From the NCBI GenBank assembly GCA_021794015.1, contig JAJYRQ010000029.1, positions 1-47,824 on the forward strand: a stretch of DNA of 47,824 nucleotides, written 5' to 3'. The notes below the pieces were generated by a model that had not been told where the DNA came from, made no database searches, and saw only the letters and a program-made list of their open reading frames with translations. Below are positions 7,419 to 16,308 of this stretch, in pieces; within the stretch, counting starts at the first letter, position 1; every line of letters starts with the position of its first letter. The position numbers were made by a program, and so were the translations under genes. This DNA comes from Deltaproteobacteria bacterium. Its GTDB lineage: Bacteria; Desulfobacterota; Binatia; Binatales; Binataceae.

Positions 7419-7907
7419 TACGGACGCGCCGCGCGCATCGCCGCATTGCGCTCTCGCTGGCCTGCCTGCGCCCCGCCCAACCTCTCTGCGCGCGGGCACG
7501 CACGGGCAGGCGCGGCAGGCAGGTCGGGCAAGCGGGCGTGCGGTCAGCGCCGCGCGCGGGAATGACAGCAGCGCGCCCGAGCGGCTCCAGCCTGTGTAAC
7601 TATATTCTGCAAGAGTCAGTAAGCAGCGCCGCCGGCCCTGCCTTGATTCTTGGTACCAGGGCGGGGTCCTGATACGCGAGCGCCGTGTAAAGCTCGGCCG
7701 GCCGGCGGCCATCCCCTTCGCGGTCCACCTCAATCGTGAGGCTCAAGCTGCGCGCGCTCAGGCTTGCTGGTTGTGGCGCAACGGCGGTTGCTTTGCCTAC
7801 CGAAGAACGAGCGAAAACGGGTCCGTCTTGAGGCCTGTAGCTGTCAAAGTGGCTGTCAAAACACCGGCACAGCGCTCTACGCAAAGCAAGAAGGATTTGT
7901 TTTTGCC

Positions 7908-9233
7908 CTAATAGTAGTCCACCGGGTCGATCTGGCGCTTGGCGCCCCAGTAAAAAAGCATATTCTCCGTCAGGCCCTGCCACGTGTACTTGTTGGGCGG
8001 CATCATCAGGCGCCTGAACATCGACTTGAGGGAGTAGAACTTGCGGGTGCAGCGCCAGACGCCCTCTTCGACCTCCAGCGGAGACATGTTCCTGGGAATG
8101 AACATGCAGCGGAAATTGTTGGTGTACATGTCGGCGTCCGGGATGAGCACGCGGCCCTCTTTCTCGAGTTGGGTGCGCAGCGGCGTTCCCTTGCGCGGCG
8201 TGACGGTGTTGAAAAAGGCCTCCGGCGCCCGCACCTCGTGCAGGAAGCGCAGCGTCTCGTCGAAGATACCCGGCCGATCCTCGTCCAGTCCGAACAGGAA
8301 GTTGAGCGAGTAATAGATGCCGTAATGCTCGAGTCGCTTGAGCAGTTTCTTGTACTCGCTCACATGGTTCTGGATCTTGTGAATCGAGAGCAGACTGTCC
8401 TGGCTTATCGACTCCACGCCGATGTTGACGTGGAACACCCCGGCCTTCGCCGCCGCCTCCAGGAGCGGCTCGTCGTGGTTGGAGTTTATGGTCCACAGAC
8501 AGGAGAAGCGGATGTTCAGCGGCTCCAGCGCCTTGAACAACTCGCGCGCGAACTTGTGCTTGCCGGTTATCTGGTCGTCGATGAACTGGAAACGTCTGAA
8601 GCCGGTCGCCCGGATGGTTTCCTTGATTTCCTCGACGATGTCTCCCACCGGCCGGGTGCGGTAGCTGCCGCCGTAGAAGACCGGAATCTCGCAAAACGAG
8701 CAGCGGTAGGGGCATCCGCGACTGGCCTGGATTGGCACCGCCTTGAAGAGATAGCGGTTCAGCTTGAGCAGCTCATGACGCGGGCGCGGCAGGTTCTTGA
8801 GATCGTGTAAGCGGTCGGCCCGGTAAACCTGCTTAAGCTTGCCGTCCTGCCAGTCGTGCAAGAGCGCCTCCCATACCAGGTCGGCCTCTCCCTGCACCAC
8901 GCAGTCGGCATGCTTGAGCGCCTCTTCGGTCTGGAGCGTGGCGTGAAATCCTCCCATCACCACCGCCACGCCGCGCCGGCGGAATTCGTCGCCAAGCTGG
9001 TAGGCGCGCAGAGCCGCCCCGATGGTTGTGGTCATGCCGACCAGGTCCCAACCTCCGTCGAAATCGATGTCGTCCACGCGCTCATCGCACAGCGTGACGT
9101 CGAAGTCGGACGGCGTGAGCCCGGCCAGCAGGGGTATCATCAACCCCATGATGAGCCGCCAGCGGGTCTTGTGAGGCGAGCCGTCCAAATGGACCGTGGT
9201 GGGCTGAATCAGTAGAATCCTCGGCTTCTTCAC
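7908..9233 (-). CDS. B12-binding-domain radical SAM protein
   Basis: A 441-residue protein with an N-terminal cobalamin-binding-like Rossmann domain (residues 1-140, with LLIQP, CDERVDDI and VVMGGFHATL) and a radical SAM core whose cluster motif CPYRCSFC places cysteines at 174, 178 and 181. Members of this class do methylations and ring or carbon rearrangements, including the hopanoid methylases HpnP and HpnR and the cyclase BchE. This protein is shorter than HpnP/HpnR, and I cannot assign a substrate. The GTG start has GGAGG about 9 bp upstream on the minus strand. It lies 1.8 kb from hpnH, so a hopanoid tailoring role is possible but unproven. Confidence 0.85.
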   Translation of the reverse strand: MKKPRILLIQPTTVHLDGSPHKTRWRLIMGLMIPLLAGLTPSDFDVTLCDERVDDIDFDGGWDLVGMTTTIGAALRAYQLGDEFRRRGVAVVMGGFHATLQTEEALKHADCVVQGEADLVWEALLHDWQDGKLKQVYRADRLHDLKNLPRPRHELLKLNRYLFKAVPIQASRGCPYRCSFCEIPVFYGGSYRTRPVGDIVEEIKETIRATGFRRFQFIDDQITGKHKFARELFKALEPLNIRFSCLWTINSNHDEPLLEAAAKAGVFHVNIGVESISQDSLLSIHKIQNHVSEYKKLLKRLEHYGIYYSLNFLFGLDEDRPGIFDETLRFLHEVRAPEAFFNTVTPRKGTPLRTQLEKEGRVLIPDADMYTNNFRCMFIPRNMSPLEVEEGVWRCTRKFYSLKSMFRRLMMPPNKYTWQGLTENMLFYWGAKRQIDPVDYY

Positions 9234-9615
9234 GCCGTTTCCTCCAATTCGCGGGCAGCAGGCCCCCTGTCCGGGATGCGTAGGCTGCCACGATAAAGTC
9301 GAAGGGTACGACCTTTATGCTTCAGCATCCGGTGACCGGGCCGGGAAAGCATCAGAGCAGCGCCGCCAACCCGAGGTGCGCGACGCTCAAGCCGCGTCGC
9401 GGGTGGACTTTCTAACCGCTACCGAAGCATCGCCCCCGGGTCAAGAGACTTTTTCAGCGACTCGTGCCGGCCGGCCTTGCAGCGGGCGATTGCGCGACAA
9501 GAGACGCCATTTCGTGAAAAGCCTCCATGATGGCGTCACTGCGGCCGGAAACGTTAAACTTGCTTGCGGTCATTGGCAGCAGCTTCAGCATAGCCTGCGG
9601 CAGGAGTGAACGCTG
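9234..9615. other. intergenic region between divergent genes
   Basis: A 382-bp gap between the divergent radical SAM and HAD genes, with room for two promoters. It contains the ribosome-binding site of each gene at its ends. I see no RNA gene, repeat or convincing promoter in the middle. Confidence 0.5.
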
Positions 9616-10110
9616 GTGGAACGTAACACGGAAGGCAGCCCCGGAAACAAGGCACTCTTTCTTGATCTCGTTGGAACGCTGGTGGCTCTCGACGAAACCC
9701 GACAATTGCCGCTTGGCCCTGATGGCGCGATCAGGCTCGTACTTATGCCCAACGTCGCCGCTCGGCTCGCCCCCGAGCGCGACCGTCTCGTCTTCGTCGT
9801 CACCAACCAGGCCGGTGTCGCGCGCGGCCGTCTCTCGCTGGCCCAGCTCGAGCAAGCAATGGCTGAGCTCGACCGCTTGTTGGGCATGGTGCTCACGGGT
9901 TGGCGGATATGCCCTCACGACGAAGGCGACGGCTGTCCCTGTCGAAAACCGCGCCCGGCAATGCTGTTGGAACTTGCCGCCGACTACGGCGTCGATATGG
10001 CGGCCTCGCTGATGGTCGGAGACCAGGAGGTCGACCGTCAGACAGCCGCCAACGCCGGCGTCGGCGGTTTTGCATGGGCGGCGGACTTCTTCGGCTGGAA
10101 CGTCTCATAG
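9616..10110 (+). CDS. HAD-IIIA family protein with altered catalytic motif
   Basis: A 164-residue HAD protein resembling the GmhB/histidinol-phosphatase branch. Motif I is LFLDLVGTL with the nucleophile D17 but Val at position 19, where phosphatases carry the acid/base Asp (DxDxT). Motif II is VVTNQAG, a zinc-loop-like ICPHDEGDGCPCRKPRP follows, and motif IV is MVGDQEVDRQTA. GmhB makes a heptose phosphate for LPS; loss of the second Asp makes this activity doubtful. The GTG at 9616 has a GGAG at 9603-9606. It is followed by the TetR gene after 240 bp. Confidence 0.75.
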   Translation: MERNTEGSPGNKALFLDLVGTLVALDETRQLPLGPDGAIRLVLMPNVAARLAPERDRLVFVVTNQAGVARGRLSLAQLEQAMAELDRLLGMVLTGWRICPHDEGDGCPCRKPRPAMLLELAADYGVDMAASLMVGDQEVDRQTAANAGVGGFAWAADFFGWNVS

Positions 10111-10349
10111 AGAGCACCTCCGGGGCGCCGGGCGAGGCTCTCGCCAGAGGCACGGCCCCTCTCTTGACTTCGGCGGCGCGGAGCGTAACTCTGGTTTATT
10201 GACCGCTGGGTTAGGCGCTCGGGTTCCAGGAGTGGAGCCCGGCTGGCGGCGCAGAGGCCGCTTAAGTCCCGCGCGTGGTTGGAGCGGTGTGCGGCAAGCT
10301 GCCGCCAGCCGGAGTGCCGGCACTTCGGGGCCGCAAAGCAGGTAGAGCT

Positions 10350-10997
10350 ATGACAGCGTCCGAGCGAACAGGCGGGTCCGAACCGAGAGGTCAGGGTTCT
10401 CGGGACGGCATTTTGCGGGCGGCGATGCAGCTTTTCGCCGAGCGCGGTTTTCAGGAGACTTCGGTGGCGCGAGTGGCGCAAGCCGCCGGCGTGAGCAAGG
10501 CTCTGGTTTTCTGGCATTTCAGGAACAAGGAAGAGCTGTTTGCCGCGGTCATCGACCGGCTGCTTGAGCCATACATACTGGACGTGTCGGGGCAGGACGA
10601 GGCGCTCGACGAGCGGGCGCAGTTGAACCATCTGGTGGTGTCGTACTTGAAGTTTGTTCAGGAAAACGCCGCGTCGGTGCGGTTTTTCCTCCAGCAACTG
10701 CTGCGCGGCCAGCGCACGCCGGCGTCGCTGAGCGCGCAGATCATGAAGCTTTACGCGGGCTACCGTGATCTGCTGGTCGATCTAATCGCGCGGGCGCAGC
10801 AGAAACGGCGCGACATGCGCGCGATAGCGCCTGAAACCGCAGCGACCTTTCTTATGTGGGCGCTCAACGGCATTCTGGTGGGCCTGCTTTTCACCGGCAA
10901 CGGGATCGCCGAGCCGCAAAGCGCGGTAAGCGTGCTCGACAAATGGCTGTTCGACGCCGGTCTCGAAGACGACAGCCTGAGCCCGTCGGCCGACTGA
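10350..10997 (+). CDS. TetR/AcrR-family transcriptional regulator
   Basis: A 215-residue repressor-type regulator. The N-terminal helix-turn-helix reads ILRAAMQLFAERGFQETSVA, then RVAQAAGVSKALVFWHFRNK and EELF, the TetR signature. The C-terminal ligand-binding part is all-helical and includes LMWALNGILVGLLFTG. The ATG at 10350 is chosen because little family similarity exists before it. It sits 44 bp upstream of hpnH on the same strand and could control the hopanoid cluster; this is inferred from position only. Confidence 0.88.
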   Translation: MTASERTGGSEPRGQGSRDGILRAAMQLFAERGFQETSVARVAQAAGVSKALVFWHFRNKEELFAAVIDRLLEPYILDVSGQDEALDERAQLNHLVVSYLKFVQENAASVRFFLQQLLRGQRTPASLSAQIMKLYAGYRDLLVDLIARAQQKRRDMRAIAPETAATFLMWALNGILVGLLFTGNGIAEPQSAVSVLDKWLFDAGLEDDSLSPSAD

Positions 10998-11041
10998 GGG
11001 TTGCGGGCCGGACCAGGTAAGCCGGCCGGGAGTAGATTAAG

Positions 11042-12040
11042 ATGCGGATGCCGCTTCGGCTAATGTTGGATCTCGACCGCCACATCCGGGAGAAACGTCG
11101 CGCCGGGGAGCGGTACTTTCCCTTGGTGCTGATGCTTGAGCCGCTGCATGCGTGCAATCTTGCCTGCCTTGGGTGCGGCCGGATCGTCGAATACAAGGAA
11201 ACGATCCGGGACCAGATGCCGCTGGAGGAGGCGCTGTCGGCGGCTGACGAGGCGCAGGCGCCGATCGTCTCGATCTGCGGCGGCGAGCCGCTCATTTACA
11301 AGCACATCGTGCCGCTTACCCAGGGGCTTATCGAGCGGCGGCGCCATGTGCAGATTTGCACCAATGCGCTGCTCCTGGAAAGGTTCGTCCGCCAAGTCGA
11401 GCCGAGCGTCTACCTGAGCTTCAACGTGCATATCGACGGAATGCGCGAAACTCACGACCGGGTGGTCGCGCGCCAGGGCGTCTTCGACACCTGTGTGCGA
11501 ATGATCCAGATGCTCAAGGACAAGGGCTACCGCGTACAGACCAATACCACGGTCTATCGCGAAACCGGCGCCGGGGAGATCGAGGAACTCATCCGGTTCC
11601 TTGCCCGCCTCGGAGTGGACGGCATGCTTCTGACCCCCGGCTACCACTACCAGGTGCTGGGCAACGACATCTACCTCAGGAAAGAAGAGATGCCGTACAA
11701 GTTCGAGCGGGTGCGCGATCTCGCCGACCGCTACCGGATAATTAACACCCCCATCTATCTCGACTACTTGGTCGGCAAGCGAGACCTGCTGTGCAGCCCC
11801 TGGACGACCGTCACGCGTAACCCGCAGGGTTGGAAGGGTCCCTGCTACCTTATAACCAACGGCCATTACAAGACCTTGAAGGAAATGCATGACGCCACCG
11901 ATTGGGAGTTCTACCGCACCAAGCAGGACCCTCGTTGTCGCGACTGCAAGCTGCATTCGGGCTTCGAGGGCACCGTGGCGCTCGACTTCGGCAGCAACTT
12001 GAAGGATTCCTGGCGGATGGTGCGCCACTACGTTGCCTAG
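11042..12040 (+). CDS. hpnH: adenosyl-hopane synthase, radical SAM protein HpnH
   Basis: HpnH adds a 5'-deoxyadenosyl radical to diploptene to make adenosylhopane, the first step of the C35 hopanoid side chain. The 332-residue product has the radical SAM motif CNLACLGC (C38, C42, C45), the SICGGEPL glycine-rich SAM segment, and C-terminal cysteines in CRDCKLHSGFEG. The N-terminal MPLRLMLDLDRHI and the core VEYKETIRDQMPLEEALSA match HpnH closely in pattern. A second ATG at 11048 is also possible. It opens the hopanoid cluster, and the ispA-like gene follows after 206 bp. Confidence 0.95.
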   Translation: MRMPLRLMLDLDRHIREKRRAGERYFPLVLMLEPLHACNLACLGCGRIVEYKETIRDQMPLEEALSAADEAQAPIVSICGGEPLIYKHIVPLTQGLIERRRHVQICTNALLLERFVRQVEPSVYLSFNVHIDGMRETHDRVVARQGVFDTCVRMIQMLKDKGYRVQTNTTVYRETGAGEIEELIRFLARLGVDGMLLTPGYHYQVLGNDIYLRKEEMPYKFERVRDLADRYRIINTPIYLDYLVGKRDLLCSPWTTVTRNPQGWKGPCYLITNGHYKTLKEMHDATDWEFYRTKQDPRCRDCKLHSGFEGTVALDFGSNLKDSWRMVRHYVA

Positions 12041-12246
12041 AAAGTTTGCCGGCTCCAGCCGGCTGCGATACCGAGAGGTTTGTCGAAGGTCACTCGACCG
12101 GACGGTCAGCAGGAAACTGTGGCCCGCTAGCCAAATGGGCGCAGGCCATGCGCCAAGCCCGTGAGGCGCAGCGGCCGGACGGATGTCCGCCGCGCAGTAT
12201 CCGCAGGCATGCACCGGTCGGCGCGGACGCGAAGGTTGGAAAGACG

Positions 12247-13152
12247 GTGGCGGCTGCATTCGATCTGAACGGCTACCTGCACCAAAGGGCGCTCCTGGTG
12301 GAGCGCGCCTTGGAAGGTGTGCTCAAGGCTCCCCGCGAGGGCGGGTCGAGGCTGGTCGAGGCGATGCGCTACAGTCTGTTCGCCGGCGGCAAAAGGCTTA
12401 GGCCGATCGTTGCTCTGGCCGCTTGCGAGGCGGTGGGCGGGGCAACAGAGGCTGCGCTCGGCTTGGCCTGCGCCCTGGAGATGATTCATACCTACTCGAT
12501 GATTCACGACGACCTTCCATGCATGGACGATGATGACTTTCGGCGCGGCAAGCCGAGCAGCCACAAGGCCTTCGGCGAGGCGCTTGCGGTGCTGGCGGGC
12601 GATGCGCTGTTGACCGACGCCTTTGGCGTGGCGGTGAGGCTAAGTCTGGGCGCCGAGGGCCGCTCGGCGCAGGCGCTGCTGCAAGTGATCGCCGAGCTTT
12701 CGGCGGCGGCCGGTTCGGCCGGCATGGTCGAGGGGCAGGCGCTCGATCTGCAGGGCGAGGGGCTGCCGATGAGCCTGGCCGAGCTTCAACAGGTCCATCG
12801 GCGCAAGACGGGCGCCTTGTTCGTCGCTGCCGCGTGCGGCGGGGCGCGCCTGGGCGGTGCCTCAGAGCGCCAGCTCTCGGCCTTCGACGAGTACGCCCAG
12901 AGCCTGGGACTGGCCTTCCAGGTGACCGATGACCTGCTCGACGTGGAGGGCAACCTCGCAGACCTGGGCAAGCGGACCAACAAGGACAAGGCGCGGGGCA
13001 AGAACACTTACGCGGCGTTGATCGGCGTCGGGCAGGCCCACGCCGAGGCGCTGCGGCTGGCGGACAGGGCATGCCAAGCGCTGGCCGGCTTTGACCGGCG
13101 AGCCGATCCTTTACGCGAGTTGGCTCGCTTTGCCGTGGAGCGTCGAAAATGA
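12247..13152 (+). CDS. ispA: farnesyl/geranylgeranyl diphosphate synthase (polyprenyl synthetase)
   Basis: Condenses IPP with DMAPP/GPP to make FPP (or a longer chain), the precursor for squalene. The 301-residue product has the first Asp-rich motif DDLPCMDDDD at 88-97 in the context HTYSMIHDDLP, typical of bacterial IspA, the GGKRLRP substrate loop, and the second Asp-rich motif DDLLD at 228-232. Product length cannot be fixed by eye. The GTG at 12247 gives the usual N-terminal length; an in-frame ATG at 12148 would add 33 poorly conserved residues. The stop overlaps the next gene by ATGA. Confidence 0.9.
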   Translation: MAAAFDLNGYLHQRALLVERALEGVLKAPREGGSRLVEAMRYSLFAGGKRLRPIVALAACEAVGGATEAALGLACALEMIHTYSMIHDDLPCMDDDDFRRGKPSSHKAFGEALAVLAGDALLTDAFGVAVRLSLGAEGRSAQALLQVIAELSAAAGSAGMVEGQALDLQGEGLPMSLAELQQVHRRKTGALFVAAACGGARLGGASERQLSAFDEYAQSLGLAFQVTDDLLDVEGNLADLGKRTNKDKARGKNTYAALIGVGQAHAEALRLADRACQALAGFDRRADPLRELARFAVERRK

Positions 13153-14237
13153 CGGCTGCTTGGAGCGCAGGACTTGGCCTGGGATCGGCGGCCGATGCGC
13201 CGGCCTTTGCCCGCCGGCAGGCGGTGGTGACTGGGCTAAGGCGGATCGAGTTGCGCGAGAAGGAAGTCCCTTCTCCGGGGCGCGGCGAAATGCTGGTGCG
13301 CGTCCAGTGCGCACTAAGCTGCGGGACGGACCTGAAGACGTTTCGCCGCGGCCATCCGCTTTTCCCGCTGCCGACCCCTATCGGCCACGAGTTTTCGGGC
13401 GTTGTGGCGGCGCTCGGTGCCGGAGTACGGGGTTTCGAGCTGGGTCAGCCGGTGATGGCGGCGCCGACCGCGCCGTGCCGGGAGTGCTTTCTTTGCCGTC
13501 GGGGGCAGGAGAATCTCTGCCGCAGCGCGATCGCCAACATGGTGCTGGGAGCCTATGGCGATTATCTTCTTCTGCCGCGCCACCTGGTGGCGATCAACGT
13601 GTTTCCCAAGCCGGCGCAGATTTCCTTTGAGCGGGCCGCTTTGCTGGAGCCGGTTTCCTGCGTGGTTCACGCGCAGGAACTGGCCCGCCCGCAAAGCTTC
13701 GAAACGGTGCTGGTGATTGGGGCCGGCCCGTTTGGCCTGCTCCATCTAATCGTGTTGCGCTCCTACGGCGTGCAGCGTGTGGCGGTTTCGGGACGTCGCG
13801 CCGCCAGGCTCAACTGGGCCCGCCAGCTTGGGGCCGACCTGGTGGTGGATGCCGCGTTGCCGGGCGCCGCCGACAGCTTGAGGCGGCTCAACGACGGTTA
13901 CGGACCCGACCTGGTCATCGAATGTACAGGCGAGGTGGCAGGCTGGCAGGCCGCGCTTCGGCTGGTCAGGCGCGGCGGCCGGGTGGTGCTGTTTGGCGGC
14001 TGCCCTGCCGGCAGCTCGCTCAAGATTGACACCCGCCGGCTTCATTACGACAACCTCACCCTTTTGGCGCCGTTTCATTTTCGCCCGCGCGACGTGCAGC
14101 GCGCGCGCGAGCTGTTGTGCGATCCCCGCCTCGCGCTGGAGCGCGTCATCACGGAGCGGCGGCGGCTGTCGGAGATCGCCGAGGTCTTTGGCTTTCTCGA
14201 AAAGGGCGACGTGCTCAAGTGCGCCGTTGTGCCGTAG
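13149..14237 (+). CDS. zinc-dependent medium-chain dehydrogenase in the hopanoid operon
   Basis: A 362-residue MDR-family alcohol/polyol-type dehydrogenase. Catalytic zinc ligands are C58 (SCGTD) and H80-E81 (GHEF); structural zinc cysteines are at 110, 113, 116 and 124 (CRECFLC...C). The Rossmann motif GAGPFG follows in the second half. It overlaps ispA by 4 nt and precedes shc by 4 bp, so it is firmly inside the operon. The substrate is unknown: it could act on a terpenoid alcohol or on the ribose-derived side chain. It is not one of the named Hpn enzymes I know. Confidence 0.88.
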   Translation: MTAAWSAGLGLGSAADAPAFARRQAVVTGLRRIELREKEVPSPGRGEMLVRVQCALSCGTDLKTFRRGHPLFPLPTPIGHEFSGVVAALGAGVRGFELGQPVMAAPTAPCRECFLCRRGQENLCRSAIANMVLGAYGDYLLLPRHLVAINVFPKPAQISFERAALLEPVSCVVHAQELARPQSFETVLVIGAGPFGLLHLIVLRSYGVQRVAVSGRRAARLNWARQLGADLVVDAALPGAADSLRRLNDGYGPDLVIECTGEVAGWQAALRLVRRGGRVVLFGGCPAGSSLKIDTRRLHYDNLTLLAPFHFRPRDVQRARELLCDPRLALERVITERRRLSEIAEVFGFLEKGDVLKCAVVP

Positions 14238-14241
14238 GCGG

Positions 14242-16308
14242 ATGGACGCTTTAGCCGGGAGCCCAACTCAATCCGTGTTGAGAACCGAGATGGAAACGGT
14301 AAAGGCCGAGAGCGTGTCCGAGGCGCAGCCCAACGGCGCCGGATCGGCTCGGCACGCGACCGCGCCGGCGCTTGAGCTCGAGCCGGGGCTGGTCGGAGCG
14401 GTCGACGCCGCAATCGAGGGGGCGCGCAATGCCTTGCTCGCGTTGCAGCGGCCCGAAGGTTATTGGATTGCTCCGCTCGAGGCGAACGCCCAGATGAACG
14501 CCCAGTACATCATCTTCTGCCGCTTCATGGGCGAAACCGATCTCCAGTTGCAGGAAAAGCTCAAAAAGCTGCTGCTCGAGCTGCAGCAGCCGGACGGAAG
14601 CTGGAACCTTTTCCCTGGCGCAGAGGGCGATCTCTCGACCACCATCGAGGCTTACTTTGCGCTGAAGTTGGCCGGTTTGCGGCCGGGAGACCCGCCGCTG
14701 ATGGAGGCGCGCCGCTGGGTTTTGCGCCGCTCCGGCATAATCGGCGCCGGCACCCTGACGCGGTTTTATCTGGCGGCGATGGGGCAGGTGCCGTGGTCCG
14801 CCACGGTTGCGCTGCCGGTCGAGCTGGCGCTGCTTCCTGGCTGGTTTCCTTTCAACCTTTACCGGCTGTCCTGCTGGACGCGGGGCACGCTGATGGCGCT
14901 GATGCTGCTCGGGGCGACTCGGCCGGTGGTTCCGACCGATTACCGCGAGGGGGTGTTGGAACTCTACCTCCTGCCGGCGCACTTCACGCGCTTCAAGCTG
15001 CCTGCGGGCAAACGCCGGCTGTCGCTGCGCGGCGTGTTCAACGTCGTGAACCGGCTGCTGGCCCTGTACGGCAACCATCCGCTGCCGGCGCTGCGCCGCC
15101 GGGCGGTGGCGTATGTCGAGCGCTGGCTGCTGAGCCATCAGGACGCCAACGGTTCCTGGGGCGGAATCGAGCCCTGCTACCTGCTGAGCGCGATGGCGCT
15201 CAAGGGCCTGGGTTACCGCAACGATCATCCCGTGCTGCGCCGGGCCCTGGAAGCGTCGCGCGAGCTGATTTGGGATTACGGCGACAAGGCGCTTTACATG
15301 CCGTGCGTATCGCCGAACTGGGACAGCGCGCTGGCGGCCAAGGCGCTGCTCGATTCGGGCCTGCCGGCAGAGCATCCGGCGCTGCGTGCGGCCGCGCGCT
15401 GGTTTGTCGAGCGGCAAATTTTTCGGCCCGGCGACTGGTCGGTCAAGCGGCCGCAGCTCGAACCGGGCGGCTGGGCCTTTCAATTCTCCAACGATTGGTA
15501 TCCCGACGTGGACGACTCGGCGGTCATTCTGATGGTCCTGGCCGCAGTCGAGAGCGATGATCGCGAGGCGCGGCAACGCGCGCTTGCGGCCGGCGCGCGC
15601 TGGGTCCTGGGGATGCAGGGCCGCGACGGCGGGTTTGCCGCCTTCGACGCGGACAACGATGCCGGCTGGCTAAACCATCTGCCCTTTGCCGCCGACACCG
15701 AGGCGGCCAACGACCCGGCCTGTCCCGACCTGGCTGGGCGCGTGCTCGAGATGATGGCCGCGGTCGGTTATACCGCCGACCATCCCGCGGCCCGCCGCGC
15801 GATCGACTGGCTGCGCCGTCACCAGGAAAGCGACGGGGCGTGGTGGGGCCGCTGGGGAGTCAACTACGTCTACGGCACGTTTTCCGCGCTCTCGGGCCTA
15901 GGCGCGATCGGGGTGGATGCGGAACAGCCGTGGATCAAGCGGGCCGTGGCCTGGCTCAAGTCGGCGCAGAACCCCGACGGAGGATGGGGCGAAAGCTGCC
16001 TCAGCTATACCGACCGCGCCTGGCGCGGCCGAGGGGCGAGCACCCCGTCACAGACGGCGTGGGCGCTTATCGGCCTGCTCAGCGGTGAGAAGGCGATCAG
16101 CCAAAGCGCGCGGCGCGCCGCCGCCTGGCTCATCGAGCGCCAGCGCGCGGACGGCGGCTGGAACGAAGAACTCTTTACCGGCACCGGCTTTCCCGGCCAC
16201 TTCTACCTGTCCTATCACCTGTATGCGCATTACTTCCCGCTGATGGCGCTCGGGCGGCTGCGTCAAAGACTCGCCTCGCTTAACGAGCGGCCGGGAGACA
16301 GGCAATGA
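14242..16308 (+). CDS. shc: squalene--hopene cyclase
   Basis: Cyclises squalene to hopene and diplopterol at the membrane surface. The 688-residue protein has the catalytic DVDD motif at 422-425 (PDVDDSAV) that protonates squalene, and many QW repeats: QRPEGYW, QQPDGSW, QDANGSWGG, QGRDGGF, QNPDGGWGES and QRADGGWNE, closing with the conserved GTGFPGHFYLSYHLY. Length is normal. The ATG at 14242 sits 5 bp after the dehydrogenase stop; an ATG at 14290 is an alternative, since the first 40 residues are not conserved. The stop overlaps dxr by ATGA. Confidence 0.97.
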   Translation: MDALAGSPTQSVLRTEMETVKAESVSEAQPNGAGSARHATAPALELEPGLVGAVDAAIEGARNALLALQRPEGYWIAPLEANAQMNAQYIIFCRFMGETDLQLQEKLKKLLLELQQPDGSWNLFPGAEGDLSTTIEAYFALKLAGLRPGDPPLMEARRWVLRRSGIIGAGTLTRFYLAAMGQVPWSATVALPVELALLPGWFPFNLYRLSCWTRGTLMALMLLGATRPVVPTDYREGVLELYLLPAHFTRFKLPAGKRRLSLRGVFNVVNRLLALYGNHPLPALRRRAVAYVERWLLSHQDANGSWGGIEPCYLLSAMALKGLGYRNDHPVLRRALEASRELIWDYGDKALYMPCVSPNWDSALAAKALLDSGLPAEHPALRAAARWFVERQIFRPGDWSVKRPQLEPGGWAFQFSNDWYPDVDDSAVILMVLAAVESDDREARQRALAAGARWVLGMQGRDGGFAAFDADNDAGWLNHLPFAADTEAANDPACPDLAGRVLEMMAAVGYTADHPAARRAIDWLRRHQESDGAWWGRWGVNYVYGTFSALSGLGAIGVDAEQPWIKRAVAWLKSAQNPDGGWGESCLSYTDRAWRGRGASTPSQTAWALIGLLSGEKAISQSARRAAAWLIERQRADGGWNEELFTGTGFPGHFYLSYHLYAHYFPLMALGRLRQRLASLNERPGDRQ

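Larger units (their letters stand above)
6898..7907. other. 1-kb gene-free region
   Basis: Between panC and the radical SAM gene no open frame has coding character. It holds a candidate structured RNA (about 7130-7255), the first copy of a dispersed repeat (7261-7418) and a GC-rich stretch to about 7575 with loosely repeated GGTCGGGCAAGC and GCGCGCGGGAATGACAG words. These two words recur in altered form near 46997-47105. From 7600 to 7907 I see nothing definite. Confidence 0.6.

Noticed and set aside
7260..7733. Minus-strand frame ending NEPGQDDSVTAICDYQ as a real gene
   Set aside because: Only the repeat-derived tail is shared with 46773-47192. The upstream parts differ entirely, and changes between copies do not favour silent sites.
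14251..15576. Long open frames opposite shc (and similar ones opposite panB, pepN, E1 genes)
   Set aside because: They are mirror effects of high GC and third-position bias. They show no domain resemblance and lie fully under well-supported genes.
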